This document shows, in pieces, positions 38,824 to 51,429 of a DNA stretch of 64,000 nt; the first letter of the stretch is position 1, and the number at the start of each line of letters is the position of its first letter. The notes beneath the pieces are model-generated. The model was not told the origin of the DNA and made no database searches. It was given only the letters and a program-made list of their open reading frames with translations. This DNA comes from Piper betle (taxonomy: Eukaryota > Streptophyta > Magnoliopsida > Piperales > Piperaceae), in the NCBI GenBank assembly GCA_033002965.1, contig JAURVB010014787.1, positions 62,001 to 126,000 on the forward strand. Direction: 5' to 3'. Both the position numbers and the translations under genes were made by a program.

Positions 38824-38878
38824 CATTTTTTCCAAGATGGTTCCAAGATGGTTGAGCTACACCATATATATATATATA

Positions 38879-39065
38879 GCATAGAGAGTTCTCTACCCCC
38901 CAACTTTAATATGGGTTGCCGCAATCAGATTTCATCGGCGCAGCCACCGCCTGGTGGGGGAGGGGGGAGGTTTAGGGTTTTTTTTAAAAGAAAAAAGATT
39001 TGGGTCATCCTTGTAATCAGATGGTCGAGATCAAAGTTTGGGGCAGAAAATTTTTTTGCCCAAGA

Positions 39066-39068
<3 letters not shown>
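38879..39068 (+). mobile_element. Second transposon terminal segment abutting a (TA)n array
   Basis: GGTTTAGGGTTTTTTTTAAA, then CAGATGGTCGAGATCAAAG, and TTGGGGCAGAAAATTTTTTT repeat the arrangement at 37938-38137 in the same orientation. It again ends at a (TA)n array (39069). A short (TA)n also precedes it at 38862-38878. Confidence 0.45.

Positions 39069-39106
<38 letters not shown>
39069..39106. repeat. (TA)n microsatellite
   Basis: A TA run of about 38 bp lies directly between a transposon end and the TGTAAAACCC start of an LTR. Confidence 0.95.
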
Positions 39107-39109
<3 letters not shown>

Positions 39110-39500
39110 AAAACCCACAATTCAAATTAGGGTTTTATATTCAGAACCGTTCGGTTCAACCATTATTTTCAAGCTGAGTATGTTTCAGAACACGTGTACT
39201 GAGCCGACGCCGGTCGCGTGTATGAGCCATGAGGGTCATGCGTACCCAAATATATGATGATAAAGTCATAAACACAGTAGAAAAGAATAAGATATCAGAA
39301 TATATGAGAGTATGCTAGTTCATTTTATTTTTATATATAGTAGATCGTAGAATTAATGGTTGTTTACCGTGTTGCGTTATGGGACAGTTTTGGTGGGTTG
39401 TTAGTTATAGAGTAAGTCATTATGATGTTTTGGTGCTGTTATATTTTATGAGATTTTTCCCAATTTTATGGATTTTTTGGATTTTCTACGACTTAGAGTT
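39107..39500 (+). mobile_element. LTR 5' portion, same family as the solo LTR at 33401
   Basis: It begins TGTAAAACCCACAATTC and then follows the solo LTR block by block: GTTCGGTTCAACC, a TATGAGCCATGAGGGTCATG block, GGTGGGTTGTTAGTTATAGA, and a TTTTTCCCAATTTTATGG run. The similarity stops near 39500, where an oppositely oriented LTR fragment begins. Confidence 0.65.
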
Positions 39501-39509
39501 TTGAGATGT

Positions 39510-40245
39510 CTAGTTGGTACTCTAAGTCTAATGAAAGACCAAAATGAGATGTTTGACCAAAATGAGATGTTTAAAAAAATTAACTACTAACGTACAAACT
39601 TAGATCAAATTTTCAAATACATAGGCTGGAACAACTCAACAGCCAACAAAAATCATTCATACATACATGATCAATCAATAACCAACAAATTCATTCAGAC
39701 ATACATACATACATACATACTCAACTGCCAATGAAAATCATTCATGAAAATCATACATACATACATACTCAGTAAATTCTTAAATACATACATGTACCGA
39801 AATCTGGTCGACGGTGACATGCCTCATCATACTTCAACTTTCATCATCATATTCAATCTTTCATAATATGTACATGTACCAGAATCTAGTCGACAGTAAC
39901 AAGCTTATTCTCGTAAAATCATACATAAAATCAAACATATAACACATAACAAAAGAATGCACATACACATATACATTCAGAGAAGTACACATAACACATA
40001 CCAAAGTGATGCACAAGTAACATACTCATATACAAAAACACACATCACACACATAGAAGTTCTCCCAACTCGATTGAGGAAGATATGAGAAGTCAATTCA
40101 TAAATGCATACTCACTTGATATACGAAAAATCAATCCATAAAACTTATAGAAATGAATCTATAAATATTATTAAATTACCTTAATTTAATAATATTTAAC
40201 ACTTATTTCGAGATAAAATACCTGAATTATTTTTGGGTTGTTACA
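39510..40245 (-). mobile_element. LTR fragment in opposite orientation
   Basis: On the minus strand it opens TGTAACAACCCAAAAATAATT, a typical long-LTR start, at 40245. Below this lies AT-rich DNA with CATA tetranucleotide runs (about 39690-39780). The far end merges into the LTR portion ending near 39500. No target duplication can be assigned, so the limits are approximate. Confidence 0.4.
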
Positions 40246-41899
40246 GCATGGCAGTGAGATTTTGGTTTGGTTCATGGGGTTTAGATTATTCTGAGCATTT
40301 GTATATTAAATTTATTATTATGGATTTATTTAAAATCTTAAAAATTAATAAAAAATTAATTTATGAGATACTTAATTTTATATAGTAACATTTGGCTCGT
40401 TGCACGAAACGAGCGGGTCATTACATTTTTGGGTGAATTAAACCATTGCCGCCGCTGCCACCACTTCGGCTTGCTTTCAGCAAGACTTTGGCCACAACCT
40501 GACCATCAAACAGGCACCATAGTGATCACCTCACAGAAGAGGATCAACCTAGGCCCAGCCATGTCACCAATGCAATTGTAATAGCTGCCCGCAAGGCCAT
40601 TTTCTTTTCCGGTTTCCACCATTACAGTCACCTTTAGGGGCATTATCTGGCGCCGGTGGCCTCTTCCGACTAGGCCAACCACCCAAATAGCTTTCCCTCT
40701 CAACACCAAACTTTTGTGACCATCCACGACCACTGCCATAGCCGCAATAGCCATTGGTGACATTTCTATACTTGGTGGCAATTCCGTCCATTTTTTGTTG
40801 TTTTCTGACTAACTAGCCACCAAACTCCATCGATCCCCTCCGCCATCACCTCTACCTCGATGATCACGACTGTTTGCCAACCCACCGTGCCACCATTGGC
40901 ATTTTCCAGTGACGGGCATCACTGACCCATTTGACTATGTCTGCATTCGACCAGTGATGATCGTGTTCACCTAGCTAGCAACCTTGTTCACATGTTCGTG
41001 TCCATGCCCACATCTGCCCATCTAACTCAACCCACCATTTTAGTTAGCCCGTACTGAGTTAACTCGGCCCTACTCAGTCTGGTTTAGCCCATTTGACTCG
41101 ATTAGTTATTTCATCCCGTTTTTGCCCATTTTTCACCCGTTTTCAGTAATTCAAGAGTACCTACATTAGTTTAGATGCATTTTTACATTATTTGGCATAT
41201 TTTGATGTTATGAGTATTTTTTTTATCTCTTATTTTATTTATTTATTTATTCATTATTATTTATCTCTTGTTATTTATATATTTGTCGATTATAATGCAC
41301 AATTATGTGATTATTCATTATTATTGATGATGTATATACTTATTAATATTAATCTTATTCATGTTTATCAAATTTAATTTAATTAATTAATTATTTTTCC
41401 TTCAAGCGTATGTTACTATTTATTTGAGTTTAATTATATATTCATATATTTGTAGCTATACTGCTATTATTCATGGTTAATTGGTATTAACTATTAATTT
41501 ATTTATTCATTTAATTATTGAATTATTATTTATTTATTATTTACTTGTGCTTAGTTGTATGTTCATATGTTTGATAAATATATTGCTATTATTCATGACT
41601 GATTGCTATTAGCTATTTATTTATTTATTTATTTGTTTGTTTATTTACTTACATATGTATGTGTTATTATTATTAGTGTTTAGTCACATACTTATATAGT
41701 ATATTTATATTACTATTTTTTATTAATGTTTTATTTGTTCTTATGTATTTATTATTTATCTATTTGTTCATGAATTTATTTATTTATTATTTGTTTATTA
41801 GTTAGTACACACCACAATCACGCATCATATAGAGTTAGTCGTTTACTTAGGAGTGGGTTCCAATATAGGTTTCATAGTCTGAGTTCGTTGTAGATGTAC
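40246..41899. other. Repeat-derived intergenic DNA, no gene
   Basis: A GGGTCATTACA motif at about 40415-40425 looks like an LTR 3' end. A C-rich block (about 40440-41060) resembles the C-rich part of the local LTR family. From about 41200 to 41810 the DNA is low-complexity TTTA/TTAT. No coding sequence is supported. Confidence 0.4.
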
Positions 41900-42615
41900 C
41901 GTGAGCTTGGAACTTGGACCACATGTTCGTTATGACTCTTCTCATCTTTATCGCTTTAGTTATCGTGGATTTGATTTCCAAATCGTAGGACATGTTAAGC
42001 AGTTATTTTATCGGACCACACTTAACACGGGCCACATATACGTATTTTACTTCTGTGATTAATAACCTAAAAGGATAAGATCCCGTGAGTTGTTTTTGAA
42101 CTTAGATCCACCTCATGTTGCCTTTAAGCCTACTTATATTATCCCCTTCTCAGCCCTATATATAATTTTTATCGAGTTTTTAATGAGTCAAGAGTTAGTG
42201 AATTTGACCTCCCGTATACTGTGAGCGAGCTCATACGCAGGTCGTAGTGGGCTCTTGATTAGTGAGAAGGTTATTTCATTCTTGAGGCATCCTTACATCT
42301 TTACATCTTGAGATTTTTCACATCCGGAGAGGCGTGGAGTAGACTTGTACTATTATATAAAATGAATGTCTAGACTTGTAGTATCAAAGGATACTGAAAA
42401 CAACTGGCTAAGAGTACTCGGTTATTATGCTCTTGGTCAGGCATTATATGGAGGTTTAGATAGGGCTTAAGCTATGTACTTTTTCCAAGAGTAGAACCAA
42501 TTATTGCAAAGAGAGACATTTACTGAGAGTGGCATAACACTATTTTAATTCGGGATGCTATTGAGTTTGTAGCTTGATGGGTCCTCAGTAAATGCCCTTT
42601 GAGAGTTCACATGAA

Positions 42616-42671
<56 letters not shown>

Positions 42672-43044
42672 TTTTCCTTCCTCTTGGAATATCATATTCC
42701 ATTTGTCCATTTGTATTAATTATTTTTTGGACCACTGATATTCGTTATTGACATTTTTTATATTATATATGTTGGTCTTGTATTCCTGTGTTGGGTTGGC
42801 TAGGTGGAAGGACATATAGATGGTACACACACTTATATTCAACGCATCATTATTTTATTTCGTACTTTTATGAGTACTTAATGCATTTTTATATATGTAT
42901 AGTAATGTCTTCCATTCTCGAGAAGGTAAAAGGTTATTTGAATTTATTTTATTATTTGAGTCATACAGATTAATTGATTTAGATATAACTCGATTATAAC
43001 ATTTCTAATTCAGTTCTTATGTGAACCGAAATTGAGGTGTTACA
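41900..43044 (+). mobile_element. LTR 3' portion, same family as the solo LTR at 33401
   Basis: GGACATGTTAAGCAG, TTTTATCGGACCACACTTAA, CACGGGCCA, GATTAATAACC and AGGATAAGATCCCGTGAG follow the solo LTR in the same order and spacing. It ends GAACCGAAATTGAGGTGTTACA at 43044. A long (TA)n (42618-42669) has expanded inside it. It may be the right end of the LTR beginning at 39107, but the flanks do not show a matching duplication. Confidence 0.6.
42618..42669. repeat. (TA)n microsatellite
   Basis: A TA run of about 52 bp inside an LTR remnant. Confidence 0.95.
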
Positions 43045-45244
43045 CGTTAGCATCACTAACTAAGTATATATTTTTTTCATAAAAGAGTATATTCCTTAAA
43101 TTATGACAAAAAGGCAATCTCTTACAAATTAAAATAATGCTCTTGTGGGTTTTAACTTTTTCTTACCCTTAAGCGAGCATATCTTTCATAAAAGGGTATA
43201 TTTTTTAAGGTCAATTTGTTTGGTATGAAAGTAATATAAATAACACAAAAATTTTAAAATAGTAAATTTTACCAAAAATAATTATATTTAATATATTTGA
43301 TATAAATATATTATTAAATTAATTATTTTATAAACAAATTAAGTATAATTGCATCCATACGTGAGTGTAAAATAATCATCATTACTTTATATGCCCATTC
43401 ATATACTTTGCCACGAACAAAAAAATCCATCCATTTTTCTTATCTTAATAGTAATGATTTTTTTTTTGCATATGAAATAGTAAATGGGTGGGCCACTTAA
43501 AGCTAATTATAATTAATTTAACCATAAAATACATTGTAAAAGTATTATTTATTTTTGAAATATTATATATATATATATATTAGTAAGTTTGACCATTCAA
43601 AATTTTTATATCATTTATATTTCTTTCATATTAACTGGACAGAGGCTTATGTTATAACTCTTCAAAGATCTTGAGACTCTATCAAGATGCTCCGACTTGT
43701 CCAAACGGTTGTAACCATGATAAAAATTTTCTACAAATATTGATGTTTTTTGCCCCATATCTCCCACTTACAACTTTACGGCTTATTAGAAGAAGGAAAA
43801 ACACAATGGAATGTTTAGAGATACTCATCCTATTTTTTAATTCCATCCATTTTGTTTTTTATTTTTAAAAAATTGTTTATTCATGCGCTCATATAGCTTT
43901 TGCTTTAATATTTTAATTTTTTTCCTCAAGCCTCTTAATATTATTCACTTTATATATATATATATATATAAAACATTGATACAATATTAATTCCTATATT
44001 CTACACTTTGTCTTGTTATTTTGGCCGGTTAATTACGATAGGAGAACGATTTTTCCTTAATAGATTTGCTCTCACGAGTTTCTACTCTCTTCTTTACGTC
44101 TATGTGTGCCTCTTTTATAAAAGGGGCACTCTTTTAATTGTGAATAGTAATTCAAAAAGATCAGACTTTTTATTCCTTTTTGTCACGTGGCGTACAATCC
44201 CAAGTTGGAAACTAAGTAGAAGACACGTGGTGGCTGCGAGAGACAAGGAGAGACAGCGAGTCATGGAAGAGAGATTAGCTTGTCACAAGTTATTTTATAT
44301 AATGTCTAATGGAAGAGAGATGTAATTAAATCGTTTTCCCAAGTTCCTATGTGTATTTATGCATATGCTAGCCAAGCAGGGTCAAAGGCAAGTGATAACA
44401 GAAATTTCTTGTATAACAATTATTTTATCGTAAACATATTATTATCAAACCATTTTACTTCTAAAAAGGCTAATATATGAGTTCATAAAATAAAATTAAC
44501 GCTTATTTTCAAGTTATGTAGTCGGCATTTACTTTCTTAACAAGGGTGACCACAAATGGTTTAAAATCGAAAATTGTAAATCTGAACTGAATTCTGGTTA
44601 TATTTAGTTTGGTTATGAACTATTTTGGTTTGATTTTAAGTTAACAAAAAAAGGGTTACAAATATAGAGAAATTTTTGTTCGGAAGAAAACTAAACCAAA
44701 CCAAAACCAACAAAAAAATATTGGCATAAAAATTCCAATCTTTCAAAAAAGAATAAATTTTTTACTCAATAGCAAGGGGCGTTTGAATTGAACTCTCAAT
44801 AGCATAGTTCAAAAGCTCATCAGATATTTGAAGTCAATTAGAAAAACAATCAAGCGGAGTTAACTCTGGATTAACTCTAAGTTGGGTATGGTTGGTGTGG
44901 TGTGTATGTGCCGGGGGAGTGAGGGAAATAAAACTCTAAGTTGGCTCAAAATCATTTGTATTGATTTTTTAACACAATATTTAGGAATCAGTGTGAGACA
45001 AATGTATTCTTTTATTAAGGCTTGAAATCAACAAATACATGGAATATATTACTTTTAAATATTGGTTTGGCCAATTTTTAGAAATGATATAATTTTTTAT
45101 CACTCGACTTGTGAAGTTAAATAGAGTAAATTATGCTCAATTGCAATACAAACGGGGAATCCAAGGTCAGAATAGGGTTTTAAAATTATGCACATAAAAC
45201 AAAAACAATGAACCATTTGTGATCAAGTTCATTCGGTTATTATC

Positions 45245-45285
<41 letters not shown>

Positions 45286-46621
45286 ACAAATGTAAAGAAA
45301 TTTAAAAATTTTCATATAATTTCTTTTCACTGCATTTTTATTTCCTATGAATTTTTTTTCATTTATACTAATTTTATGCCTAATTAAAGAGACCCTTGGT
45401 TCAGATGTCTCAGAACCCAAGGGAAGAATATTTTTCTGCATTTATCCCCCTCATTGAAGCCAATTCGAAGCACTTAAAATATAATCAATCATAGATTAGT
45501 GGATATGAGTAGTGTTATGCAATAATTCAAAATCCAAAGTTTTTGCAACTTTGGCTGTACATCCAACCAATGGAAGATTGAGCTATTGATACGACCAATG
45601 TGAGGGTTTTACTTTGCAACTTTGGAAGTTTAAAGAGCATAATATATTGATACGACCAATGATGGAGTGGAAGGACATCTACGTTGGTGAAATGTGAATC
45701 TTGGACTTCCGGTCATTATCAATGCATCTAGACAAATTAGGAGCCGTCCGACCGACAAACACAGGCGTTAAACCTTTTCCATCTACTATCAAACTACGTT
45801 GATGGCTCCATCAGGTAAAAAAACTGCACTGATTAATTAACCTGGACAAATTTGCTTCTGAAAGAGTATATTTAGCATTGAAAATTTTAAACTGGGAACT
45901 GGTCAAATTACATTGTGCCGAGTGGGCAATGGTAATAAGATTAGCAATTTCTCCTTCTTATGTACTTACCTACTCAGCTAAATGAAGAAACATTTATCCA
46001 CTAAATTTTATTTAAATGAGTAAATAGACATAGTTATTAATTACCCACTTAATAAATTTGATCTACCCATTTCCACAGACGTTTTTATCAAGGGAACCAT
46101 CACTTAAGCTGTGGACCTTTTATTTTTGGAATAAAGCTGGTCTAGGACTTTTTTTTTAAAAAAAGAAACCTTTGGACCTTTCTCTTGGGCTAAAGCTGGT
46201 CTAGCCACTAATGCTCCCTCCCCATCAATAATGATGGAAAGCATGCGACTCCCACCATGCCTCTAAAAATTTTTTTGCATCATCTCTTGGGTAAGAGAAA
46301 AATCATGTACTTTGAAAGAAAACTGTTGTAACATATTTATCATCCACAACCACCACTGTTAAAATAAGTCAATGACATTAACTTGTGAGCATGGGAGAAG
46401 AAGCTAATTTGGATCAATGTTAGCACCGAGTTCGAACTTTGTAATTTGTTTGAAGAAAAACGCCTATCCTGACAATCATAGGCGTCACACAACGTTACCC
46501 CCACGGCTACATTACGTTAGAATAAGGTGTATCCGCCAATTACGTTAGAAAAGAAGGAAAAAGGATCACCATTCTTTGTATTGGGAATCTTTAGAGGTGG
46601 CAGGTGTTGATTCGATCCAGT
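43045..46621. other. AT-rich intergenic DNA upstream of the YSL gene
   Basis: No gene is supported over 3.5 kb. A (TA)n array lies at 45248-45283 and shorter ones near 43565 and 43950. Two copies of TTGATACGACCAATG flank about 60 bp near 45590-45660. The last few hundred bases should hold the YSL promoter, but no core element could be assigned with confidence. Confidence 0.5.
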
Positions 46622-49388
46622 ATGAGGGGTGATAAAGGAGCTGACGACGGCGAGCTCACGATTAGTACGGTTGAACGTGAGGAGAGGCCTGAGACAGAGA
46701 CCAAGGAAGGACGAGAAGCAGAGCAGGAAGAAGGGATTTTGAGCATTGAAAAGATATTTGAGAGCAAGAGGGTGCCACCATGGCAAGAGCAACTTACATT
46801 GAGAGCTTTTGCTGTGAGCTTGGTACTGGCGATTATGTTCTGTTTCATTGTGATGAAGCTCAACCTGACCACCGGAATCATTCCTTCCCTCAATGTCTCC
46901 GCCGGGTTCCTGGGCTTTTTCTTTGTCAAGACATGGACAAAGTTTCTCGAGAAGTCCAACTTGCTCAAGCAGCCATTCACAAGGCAAGAGAACACTGTTA
47001 TACAGACCTGCGTTGTGGCGTCCTCTGGCATAGCATTCAGTGGTAAGAATTTAATTTTGCCATGACAAAGCTCTTCTTTCAATTAACACTATATCATGCT
47101 CTCATCAAGTTAGAAGTAGATCAGCCCTGATTCAATTAGAAACATCATTTGGATGCAATCACGATGATCTCATACTAGTCAACTATCTGTTTATGTGTGA
47201 TTGTTTAAACTAGCATAATCTGTTTTCTGCTGGGCATTCTCAGGTGGCTTTGGAAGCTACCTGTTCGCTATGGATGATTGGGTTTCTCTTGCTCGTCAGC
47301 TTCCTTGGTCTCTTTTCTCTTGTGCCGCTACGAAAGGTGCCACTTCCATTACAATTAGCTCTTCTTGTTTTTACAAGGCATCATACTGACGGGAAAATCG
47401 AAATATCATCTTGACAAGAATATGAATTCTAACAGATTATGATTATCGACTACAAGTTAGCATATCCAAGTGGGACAGCAACTGCTCACCTTATCAACAG
47501 TTTCCACACCCCAGTGGGAGCCAAGCTGGCCAAGTATACATCCAGAGCCATACTATCCAACCATTTAGTAGAGTCAATTTTCCTTTGTGAGCTCAAGTCA
47601 GGAATTCTGTACAAGTGAACTACAATATCTTTTGATAATTGCAGGAAGCAGGTCAAGGTACTAGGGAAGTTCTTCTCTTTCAGTTTCCAGTGGAATTTCT
47701 TTCAGTGGTTTTATACTGCAGAAGATATTTGTGGATTCGCAAAATTTCCAACATTTGGTCTTCAAGCTTTTAAGAACAGGTGCAAGGAATGATACATGAT
47801 TTTTTTTTAGTTTGAACTTATACGACAACACTTTTCGATCATAACATCCTCAAAATATGTCCACCTTTTAAAAAATGATGTGGTTTGAGGATACCATGGA
47901 TGGGGTTTTGTAGACGCATTCCCCATATGTAAATCAGTAAATTTTGACTCATGCTTCTGGTCTCCTTTTGCATAGATTCTACTTTGATTTCTCAGCAGTC
48001 TATGTTGGAGTGGGAATGATTTGTCCTCACCTTATTAATGTCTCTGTGTTTGTGGGAGGCATCATCTCATGGGGAATCATGTGGCCGCTCATAGAACAGA
48101 AAAAGGGGGAATGGTACCCAGCAAATATACCTTCCAGCAATCTTCAAGGCATTCAAGGTTATCAGGTAACTGTCTTTAATCATATCTGATATCTCAAGCG
48201 GTCACCATAATCAAATACTTTTGACTGATGAATAAGATTACTTATACCTCAATCACACATATTCACTACTGTGCAGGTCTTCATTGCAATAGCATTGATT
48301 CTTGGAGATGGCTTATACAACTTCTTCAAGGTCATAAGCTGCACACTTTCATCCATCTTTCACCAAATTAGCAAGAAACATATTACTTCCATCATTCCAG
48401 TAGCATCTGCGACTGCGACAACTAATTCACAGTTCTACGATGGCCAACGTCGAGCTCAACTGTTCCTCAAAGATCAATTTCCACAGTGGGTTGCAATCAT
48501 TGGCTACATTACATTTGCAGTTGTTTCCATTGTCTCCCTACCGTACATATTCTCCCCACGTAAGTGGTACTTACATTCTAGTAGCTTATATTTTCGCACC
48601 TGTCTTGGCCTTCTGCAATGCCTATGGGGCTGGTCTTACAGACTGGTCACTGACATCAACCTATGGGAAGCTTGCCATATTCACAATTGGCGCGTGGGCT
48701 GGGGGCCTCTAATGGTGGTGTACTTGCTGGCGTTGCGGCTTGTGGGGTCATGATGAGCATTGCTACCACAGCCTCTGATCTTATGCAAGACTTCAAAACC
48801 GGATATCTCACTCTAGCCTCACCTAGGTCCAGGTTTTTCAGCCAAGTAGTAGGGACTGCAATGGGTTGTGTGATATCTCCAAGTGTCTTCTGGCTCTTCT
48901 ACAAAGTGTTCCACAACATTGGGAGCACTGACTCTGAATATCCAGCACCAAATGCACTAATCTTCCGCAACATGGCTATCTTGGTGGTTGAAGGATTATC
49001 CTCCTTGCCACAACATTGTCTCACACTCTGCTATGTATTCTTTGCTGCCGCAATTCTAATCAATTTAGTGCGAGATTTGGTCGCGAAAAAGGTGGCCAGA
49101 TTTATTCCAATTCCAATGGCTATGGCAATTCCTTTCTATCTTGGGCCCTACTTTGCGATTGATATGTGCGTTGGGAGCCTTATACTCTTTATATGGGAGA
49201 GGATTAACAAGACCAAGGCTGATGCTTTCGGACCAGCTGTGGCATCAGGATTGATTTGCGGGGTTGGCATATGGACATTACCTGCTTCTGTGCTTGCCCT
49301 GGCTGGAGCAAACCCACCCATCTGCATGAGATTCTTGTCAAGGGGAACAAATGCAAAAGTAGATGGTTTCTTGAAAAATCTATCATGA
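46622..49388 (+). pseudogene. Yellow Stripe-Like (YSL) metal-nicotianamine transporter, frame-broken
   Basis: Six exons with GT-AG introns: 46622-47042, 47244-47336, 47436-47533, 47645-47779, 47976-48165, 48277-49388. The protein is an OPT-family YSL of the AtYSL5-8 type. An acidic N-terminus ([20 protein letters not shown]) is followed by multiple membrane segments including [52 protein letters not shown] and [12 protein letters not shown], ending [17 protein letters not shown]. Intact members (about 670-700 residues) move Fe/Cu-nicotianamine complexes across membranes. Three lesions break this copy: about 71 bp (about 24 codons) is lost out of frame after YLFA in exon 2; one extra T follows KWY near 48567; and one extra G in a G run near 48704-48708 shifts GAWAG. 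Splice sites are intact. Decay is recent, or partly sequencing error. Confidence 0.85.
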
Positions 49389-50086
49389 TTATTGGAACTG
49401 GAAAATATGTACAAATATTACCTATACAAGACCTTTAGGGGCTTCAAATTCTATTAAGCAGACAGGCATGAATGTAACATGAGTGCAAATTTAATGGATG
49501 AATAATGAATGCTCCAACAACAAAATTATGACGCAATATAAATATCAGGATTTCTTAGTTATCAATTTAGCAGTAGAAGATGGTGTTTCTATTTCCAAAT
49601 AATCATCATCTCCAAGATTTATTTTATAGATAAACGATGACAATGACGCTGATGATATCATTTTCCGTCCTTGAGAACCTTGGTGAAAAATCTTGTCACT
49701 TGTTTTTGTAGAAATTTATCAGAGTGATTTGAATGTGAAAGCAATCAACCAATAGTACACTCTACTTGCATTCCTCAACTAGCTGTAATGACGATGATAA
49801 CAATAGCTCAAAAGTAGTTGGGGGACGTTTATCTTTATAGAAACCAGAAAAGCTAGAATTAACCACACGTTCTGAGACTGTGAGAGCGAATGAGAGCGAG
49901 TGATTCTCTTCTCAAACAACATAAGCTTTTAGGGCATGTGAAAATTCAATGTAGTGGTGACCCAATGGGAGTAAAAATACCTGGGGAATCTTTGTCTTTC
50001 ATTATTCCATGTTTGAAGCCAAAAAAGAACTTTCAACATCCTTACCTATCACCTAGATTTCTCAGGGCAAGGGGCAATTCAATAGC
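49389..50086. other. 3' flank of the YSL gene, no gene seen
   Basis: AT-rich DNA follows the stop codon; its first 100-200 bp are presumably the YSL 3' UTR. No further coding signal is visible. Confidence 0.4.
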
Positions 50087-50160
50087 TCAAAACCCAGCTT
50101 TGACGACCAGGCAATGAAGTTCTTCACCTGCTTTCATTTCACTCAATTCAGTAGTCTTTG
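50087..50160 (-). pseudogene. PPR-protein scrap
   Basis: The minus strand reads TTELSEMKAGEELHCLVVKAGF and then a stop. GEELHCLVVKAGF is the hallmark of a plant pentatricopeptide repeat (G-x-x-[IL]H-x-x-[VI]K-x-GF). The upstream frame stays open to 50293 but has no further convincing PPR helix. It is a fragment only. Confidence 0.35.
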
Positions 50161-50574
50161 GCAGGAACCGGCACTTGCAGAGTATATATATTGTAACCCC
50201 AAATCCTAGCTTTGTATGTGCTGAAACAGCTCCTATGCTTGAATGAATTTTGTGCATCAATAGCATCAGAAAATCAGGAGTAGAAGCAAACAAGCGAATG
50301 TATAGCTATTTCACTTGGCATAGTAGTCAAAAATCACGGCCTATGCTGGGAGCTCGCACTTATTTGAATCTATTGAGACACAAACCTCACTGTCCCATCC
50401 ATCTTTAGAGCACGGAAGACTTCTATGGCTACTCCAATTTCTAATAGTAAGAAATCGTTTGAACCCAAGATGCCAGTTTCCGTCTGACATTTAACAAACA
50501 AACCGATGAGCCAGCGTGATTTTCATGCATCCAATCTTCAAGTTCTCCTAGACATGCAGCTGAGAACAACGAGC

Positions 50575-50919
50575 TCATGAAAATATCTCAGCATGGGTAT
50601 CCCTGGTTTTCTGCAAAGACACAGTGATTGAGTAGTTCAATAGGATTTCCACAAGAAACTGGAAAATGTCTCGCTGATGTTAAGACATGAACTGTTAAAA
50701 ATTTCGACGAGAAATTGGACACCTTCCTACCAGAACCAGAATACAGTGAGAAAGACAAATGCCCGTTTCAAGCATTTTACCTAAGACAAGATGTAAAGAC
50801 CGGCCTGCTTAGTGCAAAATGCAAACTGACATGATACGAACCTCGCGGGAAGAAGCTGCATGCTCTAGTGGAGGAACAGATGAGGAACTCTCAGATTCTG
50901 CATCTTGTAACGTTGAACC
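50575..50919 (-). CDS. Possible last two exons of an unrecognised gene
   Basis: On the minus strand an acceptor (GGCATAG) precedes a 78-nt phase-0 segment (50919-50842: GSTLQDAESESSSSVPP...SSRE) ending at a donor (CGAG then GTTCGT). After a 231-nt intron-like stretch ending TTTGCAG, a 36-nt segment (50610-50575: KTRDTHAEIFS) runs to TGA. The signals and phases agree and the composition is protein-like, but no upstream exons are found before the transposons that start at 51252. The family is unknown. It may be the 3' end of a gene cut by insertions, or chance. Confidence 0.25.
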
Positions 50920-51251
50920 CTATGCCAATTTGAACAAGTGGAAAGACTGATTGGACCACGGGTTTTCCCAAAAAGTCCTTCACATTTGTCCAACAATTTT
51001 GTTTTTTTTCCCGATGCCAGGATATATGTTTGTGCGAGTGCAATTAATTACTTCATTCTTTCTTTGTTTGGTTTGATCTTATGCTCTTATAATGTATTTG
51101 TAGTTAACTCAAACTTAAATATTTATTCACTTGCACTCAACTCGGCTTGGCTTAAAGAGAGATAAAATGCATGTACAAAAAAATTGTATGTATTTTAAAT
51201 TATTTGGATACTTAGTTGTGCATAATATTTTATTTTTTTCCATAGATTATA

Positions 51252-51429
51252 GCTAAACGATTTGTTATAGCAAGTGCCACAGTAAATTCGTTGTAACACT
51301 TGTATGATTGGCTTAAATCTTTTTAATTTAAGGTATTTAAAATTTTAATTATAATAATTAAATTAAATTCCTTTAATTAAAAAGATTTAAACCAATTGCT
51401 ATAACACTTGCTATAGCAAATCTCTAGCC
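51252..51429. mobile_element. Hairpin MITE
   Basis: The 178-bp block folds back on itself along nearly its whole length. GCTAAACGATTTGTTATAGC at the left pairs with the right end, whose inward reading is GCTAGAGATTTGCTATAGC. Inner arms TTAAATCTTTTTAATTTAAGG and its complement also match. There is no coding content. A target duplication could not be settled. Confidence 0.7.

Noticed and set aside
48545..48590. A GTAAGT...TAG mini-intron explaining the first shift in the last YSL exon
   Set aside because: It would be about 22 nt, far below the minimum plant intron, and would remove conserved residues.
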